NCBI GenBank assembly: GCA_963575745.1
Contig: CAUYUJ010004347.1
Span: 315,347-379,346 of the forward strand
DNA length: 64,000 nucleotides
DNA from: Prorocentrum cordatum
Lineage: Eukaryota > Sar > Dinophyceae > Prorocentrales > Prorocentraceae
Direction: 5' to 3'
Shown here: positions 1 through 11,096 of the stretch, one piece after another
How the letters are laid out: every line of letters begins with the position of its first letter
Numbering within the stretch: position 1 is the first letter of the stretch
Made by a program: the position numbers and the translations under genes
Notes under the pieces: model-generated
Told to the model about the DNA's origin: nothing
What the model saw: the letters and a program-made list of their open reading frames with translations, nothing else
Database searches by the model: none

Positions 1-1223
1 TGGTCGGTGCAGGAGAAAACTCAGGAGGAGAAAAAACACACAGAGACAATTCATCGTCGGTTCCCAGGAAAATATAGGAGGGTGAAGTCGAAAACCCAAA
101 ACATATGGGAAATATGAGGAATCCTGTGTGTATGTGTGTGTGTCCCTGGGCCCGTTTAAATAAAAGCGAGATCGAGGAGCAGGTCGTTGAGTGTGCGGAC
201 GACGTGGCCGACGTGCGGTCGTCCGAGTATGGCTCTGCTCTTGGACTTCCCACGCGGGCTTCTGTGCTCGCGGCCTCTAGGATTTTAGAGCCTGAGCTGT
301 CCCGAATGCGCGATGGGCAGCGTCGCGCCGTTGAGGTCTCTGGCGGGGGGCGGGAGGCCTCAGACGGCGAGCTCTTCTGATGCTGGGCCCGCCCTTCAGG
401 CCAGTCACCACCACCACCTCGTGCCCCCCCCCCCGTTCACCCCTTGCGCCCCTCATGGCCCATGGTTCGCCCCCCTGGCTCCTTCCTTTCCTTCCTCTTC
501 TTTTCCCTCCCCCTCTCTCCGCCTTCACCCGTCCTGTGTCCCCTGCATCCGTCCTGCGCCCGTCGGCGGGATCTTCCATGCGCTTGCATGTACGGACCTG
601 CTCTGCACGTGCTTTATGGTGTCCCATCCTGATCCCTCGTTCTCCACCCGGAGGATTGGATGGCAAGGTTCGGCGCAGACGGCCACATGTGCGAGCGACC
701 TGGGCGGTACTTCCGCCAGCCGTGGACTCTGGGAAGCCAGGAGGCGGGGCGTTCGCCGCTCTAGCGCGCCTCCCCGGCCTGGCCTTCGGCCGCGATCTCG
801 GCGAGCGCTGCTCTGCGTCCCCCTGACAAGTCGGGGCCCAGGACCGGGACAAATCGCTCCAGAGCGTCCCGGGGCTCTGTCGCACCGTCCTGGAACGCTC
901 TGGAAAGGCCGCGGCGCCCGATACATCCTCCCAAACCGCCAGATGCTAGAGTTCCCCGACGGCTGTGTCCTGGTTCTGGCCTCGGCGTGGGAAAGGCGAG
1001 GGGGAGGAGCGCGAGGATGACAACAACAACCCTGCCGGGTCGGAGGAAATGGGAGGATTAGGATGGTACACGCGCACGCAAGAAGCCGCGCCTAGACGGT
1101 GCATCGGCAGAACATCCACATGATTCGAAGGCCAAGGACAGATGTGAAATACTGCCGCGCGAATGCAAGCGCGCCGGAACACAGACACTGAGCGTAGGTC
1201 AATGCCGGGCAACGGAAGACAAT
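1..1223. other. No supported gene; GC-rich left flank
   Basis: Open frames on both strands here are Pro/Arg/Ser-rich, overlap one another and carry no recognisable motif. A short GT run lies near 127-143 and a purine-rich stretch near 1320-1375. Nothing else is supported. Confidence 0.5.
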
Positions 1224-2640
1224 TCACTTGCGGGACAACATGCAAGGGGCACGAAGCGCCCTACGACGGTGAAGCAGAAAATGGAGCGCCCGACTGTGAA
1301 GCAGAAGACGGGCAGCGAGGCGGAGCAGGGAGGGGAAAGGGGAGGGGGAGGGGAAGGAAATCGACGAGGGAAAGAGGGCACTGAGCTTACTATGTCTGCA
1401 ATACTGTACCACAGCAGCCTCCCACTGCGCACGCGGGCTTCTCAGGAGATGCTGTAAACGATCCGGATCGCCCCCCGCCACGTTCAGGGCGCAGGCGTGC
1501 AAGTAGTGGCCCCATTGAACTCTAGGTCGTCCTCGTTTGCGGCGCATGTTCCAACTTCTCGGTAAGATCTCGCCCGCCTGGCCGTCTTGGAACAACATCT
1601 GTCTAGGCAGCGTCCACGGCTGATATCGGGCGAGTTTGCCGTAGTATTTGAGCTGCCTGTGCAATAAGGTGTTCGACAGACGTTCAACTTTACTTCTCTC
1701 TCTTTCTTACCCTTGAAATGAAGGCTGGCGGGATGTTCTGGATTTGTTGCTGACGCCGAGCCTGAAAGCCGTCGAGTTTTTCCCGATCGGCGGCAAGCAA
1801 CATGCATGGTTCAAGTCCATACAACCATTTCGAGAAAATGCAAGTTTCCAGTATGAGTACTTTTCGCTGACGATATACGTTTGCGTGGTTCCAAACAGCA
1901 CTGAGTTTTTGAAAAGCCCCTTTCGCTTCACCAATACGTCGTGTCAACTCTGTCTTGGGATTCCCGTCCGTGCTCAGGAAGCCGCCCAAATATACGGCGT
2001 TGGCTTGGCACTGAATCGGTTCGCCTCCTGGCCAAAGTATTGTAGACGCACATCCAATGTTAAGCAGTATTGGTTTGCCAGCGTTGAGCTCCAAACCGGA
2101 TGCTTTCCCAATTTCTGCGATTATGTCAACGTGTTTTTGAAGAGTATGTTGGTCCTTCGATGCCAAAAGTGTGTCGTCGGCGTAGAGTATGTCCCTTGTG
2201 ATGAGATGCGGCTTCATGGATGCCGACTGACTGTGGCCATGCATTTTGTCGTCCATTGCTTGAAATAGAACCGACATGACGATGACAACTAGATATGGTG
2301 ACAAGGGACACCCTTGAGCGATCCCTGCGTTCTGCGACCTCTGCGAAGATTTGGTTTCCCCTCCCCTCACGATGAACTTACGGGCGGTATACGTTCCACT
2401 GATCATGCCAATCATGTCAGATTGTATCCCACATTGCCGCAGAGCGTGAAGTAATCCAACAGGTTTGATACGATCAAATGCTTTGGCCCAATCCAGGAGC
2501 AATAACATAAGCGTTCCTTCCCTGTCCTCCAATGCCGCATCAATGAGGCGGCGCGCCAAGAACAATGCATCAGCGGTGCCACGTGCTCGTCTGAAGCCAT
2601 ATTGGGACTCTCGTAGACGATCCTCCACTCCTCCTGTTTT
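1224..2640 (-). pseudogene. LINE-type reverse transcriptase remnant
   Basis: This is the C-terminal half of a non-LTR retrotransposon polymerase, read right to left. From 2628 down to 1690 a 312-residue frame shows the RT palm motifs in order: LDWAKAFDRI (residues about 45-54), GIAQGCPLSP (102-111) and YADDTLL (149-155). A thumb-like segment with YLGGFLSTDG follows. The frame then breaks, and the next segment (1664 to 1224, another frame) carries RRKRGRPRVQW, the basic/Trp motif common after the RT of many LINEs. No endonuclease is visible upstream of 2640, so the copy is 5'-truncated as well as frameshifted. Its YADD is canonical, unlike the WVDN of the neighbouring element, so it belongs to a different LINE lineage. 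Certainty of RT identity is high; the exact ends are approximate. Confidence 0.9.
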
Positions 2641-3384
2641 CAGCCTGTACAGGATCAGGATGGTGGGGGAACGAAATTCACTCCAAGCAGGCGGCTTCGG
2701 TCCCGCCGCGTCTCGCCCGAAACTGCCAGCGGTCGCCCTTCCCCAAAATTCTTGGGTGGTGGCTTTCGGCCCTTCTGGTCTTGGAGAAAAGGCCCAGATG
2801 CTTATCGGAATCCGATTTGGGGCCTATTCGGGGCTACTGGGGGGCCTCTTTGTACGGTTTTGCGGGGCTGCTTGGGCGCATGGTACTATGTCTTACCATA
2901 TGTACGTGCTATATCCGCTTCGCCTTGCCAGTGCTTCCTTCGCTGGTTTCCACCGTGGTCCTTCCAAGGCGACGATCAAGAGCAACATTCGAAGGGGATA
3001 CTTATGCTCAGGAGGAGATGCACCGACCGCCAAATCTCCCATTGATCGCCGAAAGAGGCCCGATAGCTTCACCCCGCCCAGGAGCGTTCAGATTCGCTCG
3101 ATGTCCCCCCCCCCCCTTCAGCCGGACCCCCACCTGACGTTTCCGCTCAAACGTGACGTGCTGAGATTGCTCCCTCTGGCATCCAGGGCCTTTTGGTCGG
3201 CGCTGGAATCCGAATCTTACCCTCGCCGATCCACGACCACGGCAACTCGATGGGGAGCGGGGGTTGGGCTCGGACTTCGTCGAGCACGTGGCGAAGTCCG
3301 CCTCCCATGGCCTCAGCTGAACCGACGGTTCGTGGCGGCAGGGCTCGGATATCGCCCCCTATCTGCGGGGCGTGCCAGCCGAGG
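2641..3384 (+). other. Ill-defined stretch upstream of the LINE endonuclease
   Basis: No intact gene is visible. The frame that later carries the endonuclease is open from before this stretch, and its last 60 or so codons may be decayed endonuclease N-terminal sequence. A diverged repeat near 2995-3100 resembles 14628-14720: both share ATGCTCAGG, GATAGCT and CCCCGCCCAG in the same order. Confidence 0.35.
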
Positions 3385-3594
3385 CGGAGGAGGAGGAGGA
3401 GGAGGAGGAGTAGGAGGAGGACGAGGAGAAGAAGAAGGAGAAGAAGGAGGGGAGGAGGAGGAGGTGGAGGAGGAGGAGGAGGAGGGAGAAGAAGAAGAAG
3501 GTGAGGAGGAAGAGGAAGAGGAGGAGGAGGAAGAGGAGGAGGAGAATGAGGAGGAAGAGGAGGAGGAGGAGGAGGAGGAGAAGGAGAGTAGTTG
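3385..3594 (+). repeat. (GGA/GAG/GAA)n purine triplet array inside endonuclease
   Basis: About 210 bp of near-pure purine triplets. In the element's reading frame it encodes a poly-Gly then poly-Glu run, which interrupts the LINE endonuclease between its N-terminal part and the FWEEC segment. Confidence 0.95.
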
Positions 3595-4255
3595 CGAAGA
3601 TAAGACTTTTGGAGCCGATTTCATCGATGAGGCCAGGGAGGAGACTGTATAGTTTTGGGAGGAGTGCGTCGCCAAATTCGGTCAGAACCTGATGGTGGCA
3701 GCTGGATTCGATGCCAATGTGACGCTTCCTGGGAACTGGGATGGTATCACGGGGCCCGCCGTCAGGCCTCCACTTCTATCCCACAGCGGGAGTATGCAAC
3801 AACTCATTATTTCTTGGTTGGGGGCCTTGGAGATCCGGGCTCTCAACACTTTTGGGGACGACGCTTCCCCAGGAGAGTTGTGGACGTGCGGACTCAGGCG
3901 GAAACCTCAGGACCGGTCCCAGATCGATTTCCTGGCAGTCTCGCCGGGCCTTGTGGGGCACGGGATGGCCATGAACGTTTTGGACGTCAAGTCGGAATCC
4001 GCACTCACCAACAAGATGGATAATCGTCCAGTTTGGGCTGCTGTTCGTTGGCATTTTCCTCCAGTTTCGACGGGTCGACAGGCAGACGCAGCTGCCCGGA
4101 AGCTTCCCAAGAAGGTTTTCGAGGATGACCAGGTTCGTTTATCTTTCCAGAAATGCATGACGAGGCTGGAAGTGTTGAGCCAAAATGTTTCTGCTGTTTC
4201 GAGAATGTGTTTTCCGAGATTGTTTCGATGCACTATGAATGGGAGGCTCAGTTGA
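3595..4255 (+). pseudogene. LINE endonuclease (EEP/APE-like) C-terminal part
   Basis: The frame reads FGADFIDEAREETV, stop (TAG 3650-3652), then FWEECVAKFG, followed by GFDANVTLPG, which matches the GDxN catalytic strand of exonuclease-endonuclease-phosphatase LINE endonucleases. RSQIDFLAV corresponds to the RIDY-type motif, and DNRPVWA stands where family members have SDHxPV. The catalytic SDH is therefore degenerate. This domain nicks target DNA for target-primed reverse transcription. It continues out of frame into the reverse transcriptase that overlaps its 3' end at 4153. Confidence 0.75.
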
Positions 4256-5748
4256 TGGCCCAACCAGTGGCAGCATACAAGCAACGACTCCGACAACTTA
4301 GATTTCGACTCAGGGTGGAAACGGATATTGCTGTTCGGAAGATGTTGATGAAGACGATTTGGGTTGAAGTGCGATCATTGAGAAGACGGCGCATGACTCA
4401 GAAGGCATCCGCGTTACGACAGAAACCTGTTCTTGATATTTGTGTGCCGATGTCCTTAACCATTGATGGTCAAGTTTCGTATGACAGGTCGGAGTGGCTT
4501 GAAGCAGCGTGCACCTTCGGGCAGCAACGGTTTGGTGATGATGCGAATACATTTCCCATGCAGGCAGCCCGGCTATCCGAGTTGGCATCTTCAGCAGACC
4601 GCGAGGGGAAGCCTACACCATTAGAGTTTTGGGATACGTTGCAAGCAGTCGCAGGTACAAGAGCTGGTGGAGCTGCTGGCACTGACGGGAACCCGGCTGA
4701 CATATTCAAGGCTTTACCGTTTTTGTCCATTGCCCGGTCTCACGAACATTTTGCCACTATTAGCAGTACGTTGGACCATAGGGAGAGTTCGAAGTATTGG
4801 AGGATCCTTCAGTTCATAGGTTTGCCCAATACAAAACTTGCACGGAGTCTGGCAGATTTCAGGTGGATAGGCAAATCGCCCGTACGTCAGAAGCAGTACA
4901 GTCGTGCACTTCGTCCGAGAATCCGCGGCCAGCTTTTGCCGTCCAGCGTCAGCTCATACGGATTCCGCAAGCACGCGGCCACGGCCGACTTGAATGGAGT
5001 AGTGAGGGAGATTCTTTACATCGCAGACACGTGGAAACGACCGGTGGCTATCGGAGTACAGGACATCGCGACGGCTTTCGATTCCATGCCGCACAACTTG
5101 ATCATGGAGTCTTTATTGTCGAGAGGTGTGGGCAAGCGGGACACGGCCTTGCTGATGCACGAACTCCACCAGATACGTGCCACGATCTCTTTACCTCTAA
5201 CTGAAGTCTCTGCCCCTGTTGATTTCCAACGCGGGGGAAAACAAGGCGGAGTTGAAACCCCGGATGGGTGGAACGCGATGATTGAATGTATATTGGAGCC
5301 GGTAGTCCAAAAATGGGAATCGTTAGGCATAGGTTTTGGCGTGCCTTGTGACGACGGTTCTCCAGAACGCTGCTTGGGCCATGCGATTTGGGTGGATAAC
5401 GTTGTGTTGATCGCCGCCACTCAAGCTATGCTACAGGCCATGGTGAACGACGTCGACGCGGCCATTGGGGCGTACACGGACTCATCCGGCAATCAGTATT
5501 TGAAGTGGAAGCCATCTTCGCTTGAATACATGTGCGGCGGATCTCTGACAGCAGCAGACGTCGGGGACATTTCGATCGTTCAAGATGGTGAGCGCCACAC
5601 GTATGGAGAACTCGAACAATTGGCGTTATTGGGCGACCTCTTCGATCCAGCTGGTGCTTCCTTCGCGTCGTGGACATCCAACGTTGGCAAGGCAGAGTCG
5701 CACTATTACAAACATCGTGGCACACTCTCCAGCCCGGGCCTTTCGTAA
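4153..5748 (+). pseudogene. LINE reverse transcriptase with WVDN active site
   Basis: A 531-residue frame carries RT motifs in order: a GTDGNPADIF segment (thumb-side motif preceding the palm), IGVQDIATAFDSM (palm motif A, about residues 300-312), GGKQGGVETPDGWN (motif B, about 361-374) and HAIWVDNVVLIA (motif C, catalytic box at residues 413-416, codons 5389-5400). The usual YADD is WVDN here, so the second Asp is replaced by Asn. The frame ends at TAA 5746-5748, but the same frame resumes at once with LINE-like sequence (LYNCCSWHLS, then RRELNMLRKIL), so the stop looks like a nonsense mutation in a longer polyprotein. The N-terminal 100 residues are arginine-rich linker, typical between EN and RT. 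Confidence 0.85.
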
Positions 5749-5757
5749 ACAAAGCGT

Positions 5758-6951
5758 TTGCGGTTGTGGCATGACACGACATCTTCGATTGCATTGTACA
5801 ACTGTTGCAGTTGGCACCTATCTCTTGGTTTGCTTTGGACGTTAAAGCGTCGGGAGTTGAACATGTTACGGAAAATCCTGAGGCTCCAGGGGAAGCCTGG
5901 AGAAGGAAATTTCAAGTACAACGAGCGGACTGCCCGGAGAATTGAAACATGGATGAGGAAGTCGGGAATTTCATGCAGGCCCCAAAGAGCCATCACATTT
6001 GCATTCAAGGCCGCATTCAGATTCTTGGTTCGCTGCCCGCCCGGGCGACTTAATTCTTCAGTGTCTGAGGTCGTACCGGAATTCACGGTGGTGGGGAGGG
6101 ATGCGGGCATTTACGTCCAAGAGCAAACGCCGCAAGGTGGGGCTCGTCCGCGGCCATTCTGGCAATCAGTCCACGTTTGGGAGCGTCCTTTCGTGGAGTT
6201 GTGGGGGGACGATTGGAGGGAGCAGTTGAATGACTGCTCTGATTCGGCAGCTTGGATGTCACGCCTCGCCAACTTCAGTCAGCAGCTGTGTGCGAAGTGG
6301 GGACTGTTGCGTGGGGAAGAACGTGACGAAGTTGCCAGCGGACCTCCGGACAAAAAAGTCCGCTTGACCTCGGGCGTGGACGACGTGCCGGTATGTCCCC
6401 ACTTCCACAAAGAATTCGAGTGGAATGCAGGCTCCCGGAGGTTGTGGATACAGACAGATAACCAGTTGTCGGAATCAGTATTGAACGGCCGTGCAACGAT
6501 AGAGTGTCCAGAGCTTCGCCCTATCTTCGTCCAGGTGTGCAACGTGCTGCAGAGGTTGTTGTACCTGGGCTTCTTGCCGCGCCTGAACACGACCGGATTC
6601 GTAGACCGCGCGTACAACGACGCCGCCGACCACGCGGCAAACGTAGCGCTGGACATGGACACATATTGGGTCAAGGAGGACGCGCTTGCAGTAACAAGGG
6701 CGAGACACAGGGAAACACATCTACATCTCAGTTTTGACGGAGCTCTCCGGGGCGGAAGAGATGGGCTTGCAGCAGGAGGACTTGCAGTTTATTCGTATTC
6801 AGCCGGCGTTGGCAGGGGAACGCCGTTTATGGGTGGCAAACTTTTTGGAACATTGCAGTCTTCATGTTTGGCGGAGGTGCTGAGTTTGGAGTGGGCACCG
6901 GCACGGGAGGTATTGTTTTCTACGAAATTGGGGAGAAGTGAGCAGCGGTAG
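5758..6951 (+). CDS. LINE C-terminal region with RNase H motifs in permuted order
   Basis: This is the same frame as the RT, downstream of its nonsense codon. After a thumb/connection region it shows WIQTDNQ (Asp codon 6457) and then VDRAYNDAADHAAN (Asp codon 6628). These look like the third and fourth acidic motifs of RNase H. Only afterwards come LHLSFDGALRGG (Asp codon 6736) followed by GGLAVYSY, and SCLAEVLSLEWA (Glu codon 6874). These look like the first and second motifs. A normal RNase H has the order D-E-D-D from N to C; here it is third-fourth-first-second. This is circular permutation of the fold within one open frame. The frame ends at 6951, 22 codons after the Glu helix. The motif assignment is inference from pattern; by contrast LINE-A has canonical order. 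Confidence 0.65.
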   Translation: MRLWHDTTSSIALYNCCSWHLSLGLLWTLKRRELNMLRKILRLQGKPGEGNFKYNERTARRIETWMRKSGISCRPQRAITFAFKAAFRFLVRCPPGRLNSSVSEVVPEFTVVGRDAGIYVQEQTPQGGARPRPFWQSVHVWERPFVELWGDDWREQLNDCSDSAAWMSRLANFSQQLCAKWGLLRGEERDEVASGPPDKKVRLTSGVDDVPVCPHFHKEFEWNAGSRRLWIQTDNQLSESVLNGRATIECPELRPIFVQVCNVLQRLLYLGFLPRLNTTGFVDRAYNDAADHAANVALDMDTYWVKEDALAVTRARHRETHLHLSFDGALRGGRDGLAAGGLAVYSYSAGVGRGTPFMGGKLFGTLQSSCLAEVLSLEWAPAREVLFSTKLGRSEQR

Positions 6952-7237
6952 GAATTGCAGTGGGCTGGTAAGGTTTTCCCCTTGCTATGGCTGTGCGCAT
7001 GTCGACATTGGCCACCGCTGAAAGAAAGAAAATGAGGGGAGGAGGAGGAGGAGGAAGGAAGGAAGGAAGGAAGGGGGGACGTGAACTCCAGGCGGTGGCG
7101 CCCGTGGTCGTGTTCTCCACGAGCGACGGCTCCGATCCCAACAAGAACGGGCGCAGGTGCCTCGGGGTTGTTTGGCGGGTGCAGCGCCAGGGCGTGGCAC
7201 CTCGGAGCACGGGGAGGTGAGCTTGCATTGGACTCTG
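6952..7237. other. 3' flank of LINE; no gene seen
   Basis: Contains a purine-rich microsatellite (GGA/GGAA, about 7032-7078). No coding motif is seen. Confidence 0.5.
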
Positions 7238-7394
7238 TCGGGCGTGTCTTCCTACAGGCGGGTGTTGTACGAACAATAAAACATAGTCGAAACATGTGCA
7301 ACAATGATCAACAACCAGCAATATTCGAAAGTCGTACCCAGATAATTGTTTGATAACTGGTTTGAACATTCTTCCTGTAGAGGGACACGCCCGA
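7238..7394. mobile_element. MITE-like inverted-repeat element, copy 1
   Basis: The left end TCGGGCGTGTC...CTACAGG (7238-7258) is repeated inverted at the right end (7374-7394), where the reverse complement reads TCGGGCGTGTCCC...CTACAGG. The interior is AT-rich with no reading frame. A second copy of nearly identical size and ends lies at 46039-46191, and a degenerate one at about 29810-29950. These features fit a non-autonomous terminal-inverted-repeat element; no transposase was found. Confidence 0.65.
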
Positions 7395-7399
7395 TTTGA

Positions 7400-7799
7400 A
7401 CATCAGGCAATGGGACAAGCGTGAGTAAGATGAGGAGTAGAGATTGAAGGATGGGGAGAGAGGGGGAAAGAGAGAAAGACAGGGAGAGGGAGATATGACA
7501 TCATACATATTGCAAGAGTAGGTATAGACAGACATGGAGATGTATTTGGAAAAGGGGAGAAACAAGGTGGAATGCAGTCAGACAAACGACACCGAGTCAT
7601 ATGGGGAGTTGTGGACATATATATGTATATATATACATATATATATATGTATATACACATGTGCGGTTACGACCACCATTCGGGTGATAAGGATGTTGTT
7701 GTGAGGGGGACCAATTGATGACAACTGCGGTTATTGTGGTGCTGGCGATGCTGGTGCTGCGCTCGCGAGATGACGGCATCTAATAGTCTAGCGTTGCGT
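7400..7799. repeat. GA-rich stretch and (TA)n-type microsatellite
   Basis: GA-rich low-complexity DNA (about 7420-7500) is followed by a nearly self-complementary alternating TA/CATATA tract at 7616-7660. No gene is seen. Confidence 0.7.
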
Positions 7800-7839
7800 T
7801 GCATCGCCTAGCATATCCAGTACCATAGCAGGTAACATG

Positions 7840-7935
7840 GGGAGAAGCATCGCGAGCAGCATGGTGAGTATCGTGGCGAGTAGCATCGATAATAGGATAA
7901 CGAGTAACATGGCGAGTCGCATAGCGAGTAGCACT
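7840..7935. repeat. 12-bp minisatellite (ATRRCGAGTARC)
   Basis: Successive 12-bp units of the form ATGGCGAGTAGC, ATCGATAATAGG, ATAACGAGTAAC, ATGGCGAGTCGC and ATAGCGAGTAGC. Because 12 is a multiple of 3, all frames stay open across it, which produces spurious Met/Leu-rich frames. Confidence 0.75.
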
Positions 7936-8574
7936 GGACACCCGCGGGACACGCACGGGACACTGGCGGGACACCCTTGGGGCACCGTTGGCAAGATGTG
8001 GGGAGGAGGGACATTGATTGAGCCCGGGCTCGCCCTAGCCAGGGTGGGATCATTCCTCTCGCCCGCCCACTCAAATTCGTTTCGCCTGCACGCGCGGTCC
8101 GAAACCGAAACCAATTCCTGGTGGGGGGCTGTCCGTTTCACTGCGACCTCACCCCCCGATGTATGGAGAGAGAGAGGGAGAGAAAGAGAGAGAGAGAGAG
8201 AGAGAATGAGAGAGAAAGCAGCAACCAACAACATGTATAAGGAGAGGGGGCGACGGGGAAGGCGACGGAGAGATTCATTCCTGTGGCAAGCACGGGCGCA
8301 GACAGGCAGCTCCCCCACCCTCATCCTCAAGGGGAGGGCCGTGGAGCAGGCTGGCGCCAGGGCCACCTTCCGTGCCACCTCTGTTCTCAGATCGCCCCTG
8401 CCCCGTGCCCTGCGCGAGCGCTCCAGAGAAGGCCTTCGCCTGCGGCGCAGCTCGCCCTCGGCGAAAAAGTCGGCGGAAGGCCGGCGGAGGGCGGCGGAAG
8501 CAGAGCGACGGCGCCTCCGCCGGGCAGCGTCGGCGGAAGTTAGAGAACGAGACTTCAACACTTGTGGGGCCCAT
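7936..8574. other. No supported gene; includes (GA)n tract
   Basis: GC-rich sequence with a (GA)n microsatellite at about 8163-8206. Overlapping open frames on both strands are Arg/Pro-rich and without motifs. Confidence 0.5.
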
Positions 8575-8785
8575 GTTGCCCAGAGCCGCACACACGACTC
8601 GGCTCGCCTGGGCGAGAGCCGGATGCACATGCCGCCTCTGGCATTCCAGCGCTTGGCCCTTGTATGGCCAGGTGTGCCGGGCTTCGCACGTGCATCATGC
8701 AGGTGGTGGCCGCATGATCCACGTGTGGCTCCAGCCATCAGTGCTTCCATCTTCCTGGGTAGTGTTTGTCTTCTTCGTCGGCGTG
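8575..8785. repeat. Dispersed repeat family R1, copy 1
   Basis: Shares the order GCGAGAGC(T/C)GGATGC, then CCAGCGCTTGGCCC, then GTGTGCCGGGCTTCGC with 42835-42990 and 43325-43470, and more loosely with 9355-9565. It has no coding motif. These look like scattered, diverged copies of one non-coding repeat. Confidence 0.5.
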
Positions 8786-9354
8786 GTTCGCTGATCAAAG
8801 TTTCCCTCCAGTGCTGCGTTGACTGCACGGCGCCCGCGCGACAGCGAAGCTGCTTTGCAGCCCTGGAATGACCAATCGACAGGACTCAGAAGCACGGCTT
8901 AGTCAGGTGTCTAGTGCCTAGCAATTTGAGTGGCAAGAGTATGCTATCGCATGGGAACACACCATCTGATCAGTGAAAGCGTAGGTGCTTGGGTTCCCAC
9001 GGGGCCGTGGTCATCTCCCCCTGCCCTACTCACCTTCTCTTTGTTGTTTCCTTTCTCACTCTCCTCTCCTCGATGACGCTGCTCATCATTCCCCTGGTGT
9101 TGCTTTCGCCGTTGGCGTTCCTCCTTCCTTCCTTCTCCCCCTTCCATTTCAACCACTCTGCCTCGCCGTGCGACAATAAGGGTCCTGTGATTCTCCTTGG
9201 TTTTCAGCCTCCGGGGGCACGTCTGGGCCGATGGCCCTGACAAGACTGCTCGGGTAGGGAAGCAGGGTCCCGGGGGAGGCGCAAGGCCCAGGACCCACTC
9301 CGCTGAGGATCCTCTCTCTCGTTCACGCCGACCGTCTTCGGGTCAGTAAAGCTC
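8786..9354. other. No gene seen
   Basis: Mixed-composition sequence with a pyrimidine-rich stretch near 9010-9150. No motif-bearing frame. Confidence 0.45.
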
Positions 9355-9565
9355 GGTGCACATGGCGTGCCAGGCCTGGGCGAGAGCTGGGATGCCAGAT
9401 AGCCGCACGTCTTGCAAACGCTCGGAACTCGGGATTATGTGCGGGCGCGGTGATCCTCCGCACGTGTGCGCAGTAACTGGCCTCTGGACGTGCCGCATGT
9501 GAATCCAGCCCTGTGTGTTTACAGCCTCCTGGTACGTAGGCCTGTTCCGACTCGCCAACCTCTTT
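9355..9565. repeat. Dispersed repeat family R1, copy 2 (diverged)
   Basis: Retains GGGCGAGAGCTGGGATGC, an inner GCATGTGAATCCAGC block and CAGCCTCCTGGTACGTAG in the same order as the other members. Confidence 0.4.
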
Positions 9566-9784
9566 CTTCCTACGGTGGCACCCAGGTGTACTTTTCAGCA
9601 GGAGCGGAGAAGGGGACCATGGGTCGCGGGTCAGGTACAGTGTCAAGCTCGAGCCAGGCTCCGGAGAGTCTCCAGACGCCGAGCACCTGAGGAGGGGGCA
9701 CATCCTCTATTCGGCGGCGGACCTGCAGTGGACCAGACATTAAAAAAGACTGGGGCTCCCTGCGCCGTTTGCGAGTATGCGGAT
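9566..9784. other. No gene seen
   Basis: Short spacer before the purine-triplet block; nothing recognisable. Confidence 0.4.
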
Positions 9785-10335
9785 GTAGGAGGTGCAGTCC
9801 TGAGGAGGAGGAGGGCGAGGGAATGAGCAGTAGCAGGGGGATGGGTAGAAGGATGACTGTGGGGAGGGTCAGAACAACGAGACGGATGAGCCAGGAGGGA
9901 AGGGGAAGGGGGGCAAGGAGGGATATAAAAAGGGGATGGAGAGGAGAGGAGGCGGATTGGGAAAGAGGAGGATGGAAAGAGAATGGGGGAATGGAAGGGA
10001 GGGAAGTGGGAGGGGAGAGTAAGGGCATAGGGAGGTAGGAAGGATCAGGATGGATGGCAGATGGGGGCAGGAGCATTGCAAAAGGAGGATTGAAGAGGGG
10101 GAAGAGGAGGAGGATCAGAAGGTGTTAGAGGAGGACATGGATGATGATGAGGCGGAGGAGGAGGAGAAGTGGCAGTTGCATCCGCAACCAGATGAGGATT
10201 GGTGAAGCCAATGAGGAAAAGAAGGTGAGGAGGGGCATGAATACTAGGATAAAGAGAGGGTAGGGGCATGAGGAGGAGGAGGAGAGACGAGAAGGAGGAG
10301 GAGGAGGAGGAGGAGGAGGAGGAAGGCGAACCTGA
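9785..10335. repeat. GGA/GGGA-rich low-complexity block
   Basis: Purine-rich DNA that becomes a pure (GGA)n run at about 10274-10322. It is the first part of a continuous 2.5-kb simple-sequence domain. Confidence 0.85.
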
Positions 10336-10384
10336 TCAGGATAAGTATGGTGACGCGGAGGAACATGACATATGTACAACGGAA

Positions 10385-11096
10385 CATGGGGGATGGTATG
10401 TTACAGTTGTTGTGATATTGTGGTAATGGTGAGCACGATGATGTTGATGGTGATGTGGATGAGTATGAGGATGATGACGATGCTAATGATAGTGATGATG
10501 AGGCTGATGGTGGTGATGATGGTGACGATGCTGTTGGCAGTGCCTTTGATGATTCATTTGCTGAAGCAGATGCTGATGATGCTGACAATGACAATGATGA
10601 TGATGCTGATGATGATGATGATCATGAACATGATGATGATGATGCTTATGATAAAGCAGATGGGGATGACTATGGTGATGATGCTGATCATGATGTTGAT
10701 GCTGATGCTGCTGCTGATGATGATGATCATCATGGTGATCATGATGATGATGCTGATGTTGATGCTGATGCTGATGTTGCTGCTGATGATGAGGAGGATG
10801 ACGGTGATGTGGATGATTATGATGGTACTGGTGATGACGATAGTGAGGATGGGTGTAAGGAGGAGGACGAGGAAGAGGAGGACGAGGAGGACGATGACAA
10901 CGATGATGATGGCGACGATGATGATGCTGATGACGGTGGTGATGATGCTGGTGATGCCGATGATGATGAGGATGTCGACGGTTATGATTATGATGGTAAA
11001 GCCGATGTTGTTGATGATGATGATGATGATGACGATGATGATGACGATGACGATGATGGTGCTGATGATGACGTCGACGATGACGATGATGTGGGA
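10385..11096. repeat. (GAT)n / (GATGCT) triplet array, about 0.7 kb
   Basis: Imperfect GAT triplets with GCT, GAC and GTT interruptions. They read as poly-Asp/Ala, poly-Met or, on the other strand, poly-Ile depending on frame. All frames are open for hundreds of codons, so no gene can be inferred. Confidence 0.95.

Larger units (their letters stand above)
3140..6951 (+). mobile_element. Dinoflagellate LINE (EN-RT-permuted RNase H), decayed
   Basis: Apurinic-like endonuclease (3595-4255), reverse transcriptase (4153-5748) and a C-terminal domain with RNase H motifs (5758-6951) follow each other on the plus strand. The copy has a frameshift between EN and RT near 4150-4250 and an in-frame TAA at 5746-5748. 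A purine triplet array (3385-3594) also sits inside the endonuclease. The 5' limit is uncertain: weak endonuclease-like coding may reach back to about 3140. No spliced-leader relic is seen at its start, unlike LINE-A, -B and -C. Confidence 0.8.

Noticed and set aside
277-1020. Overlapping 200-codon frames on both strands near the left end
   Set aside because: Strongly GC-rich, overlapping antisense frames with low-complexity Pro/Arg/Ser content and no motif.
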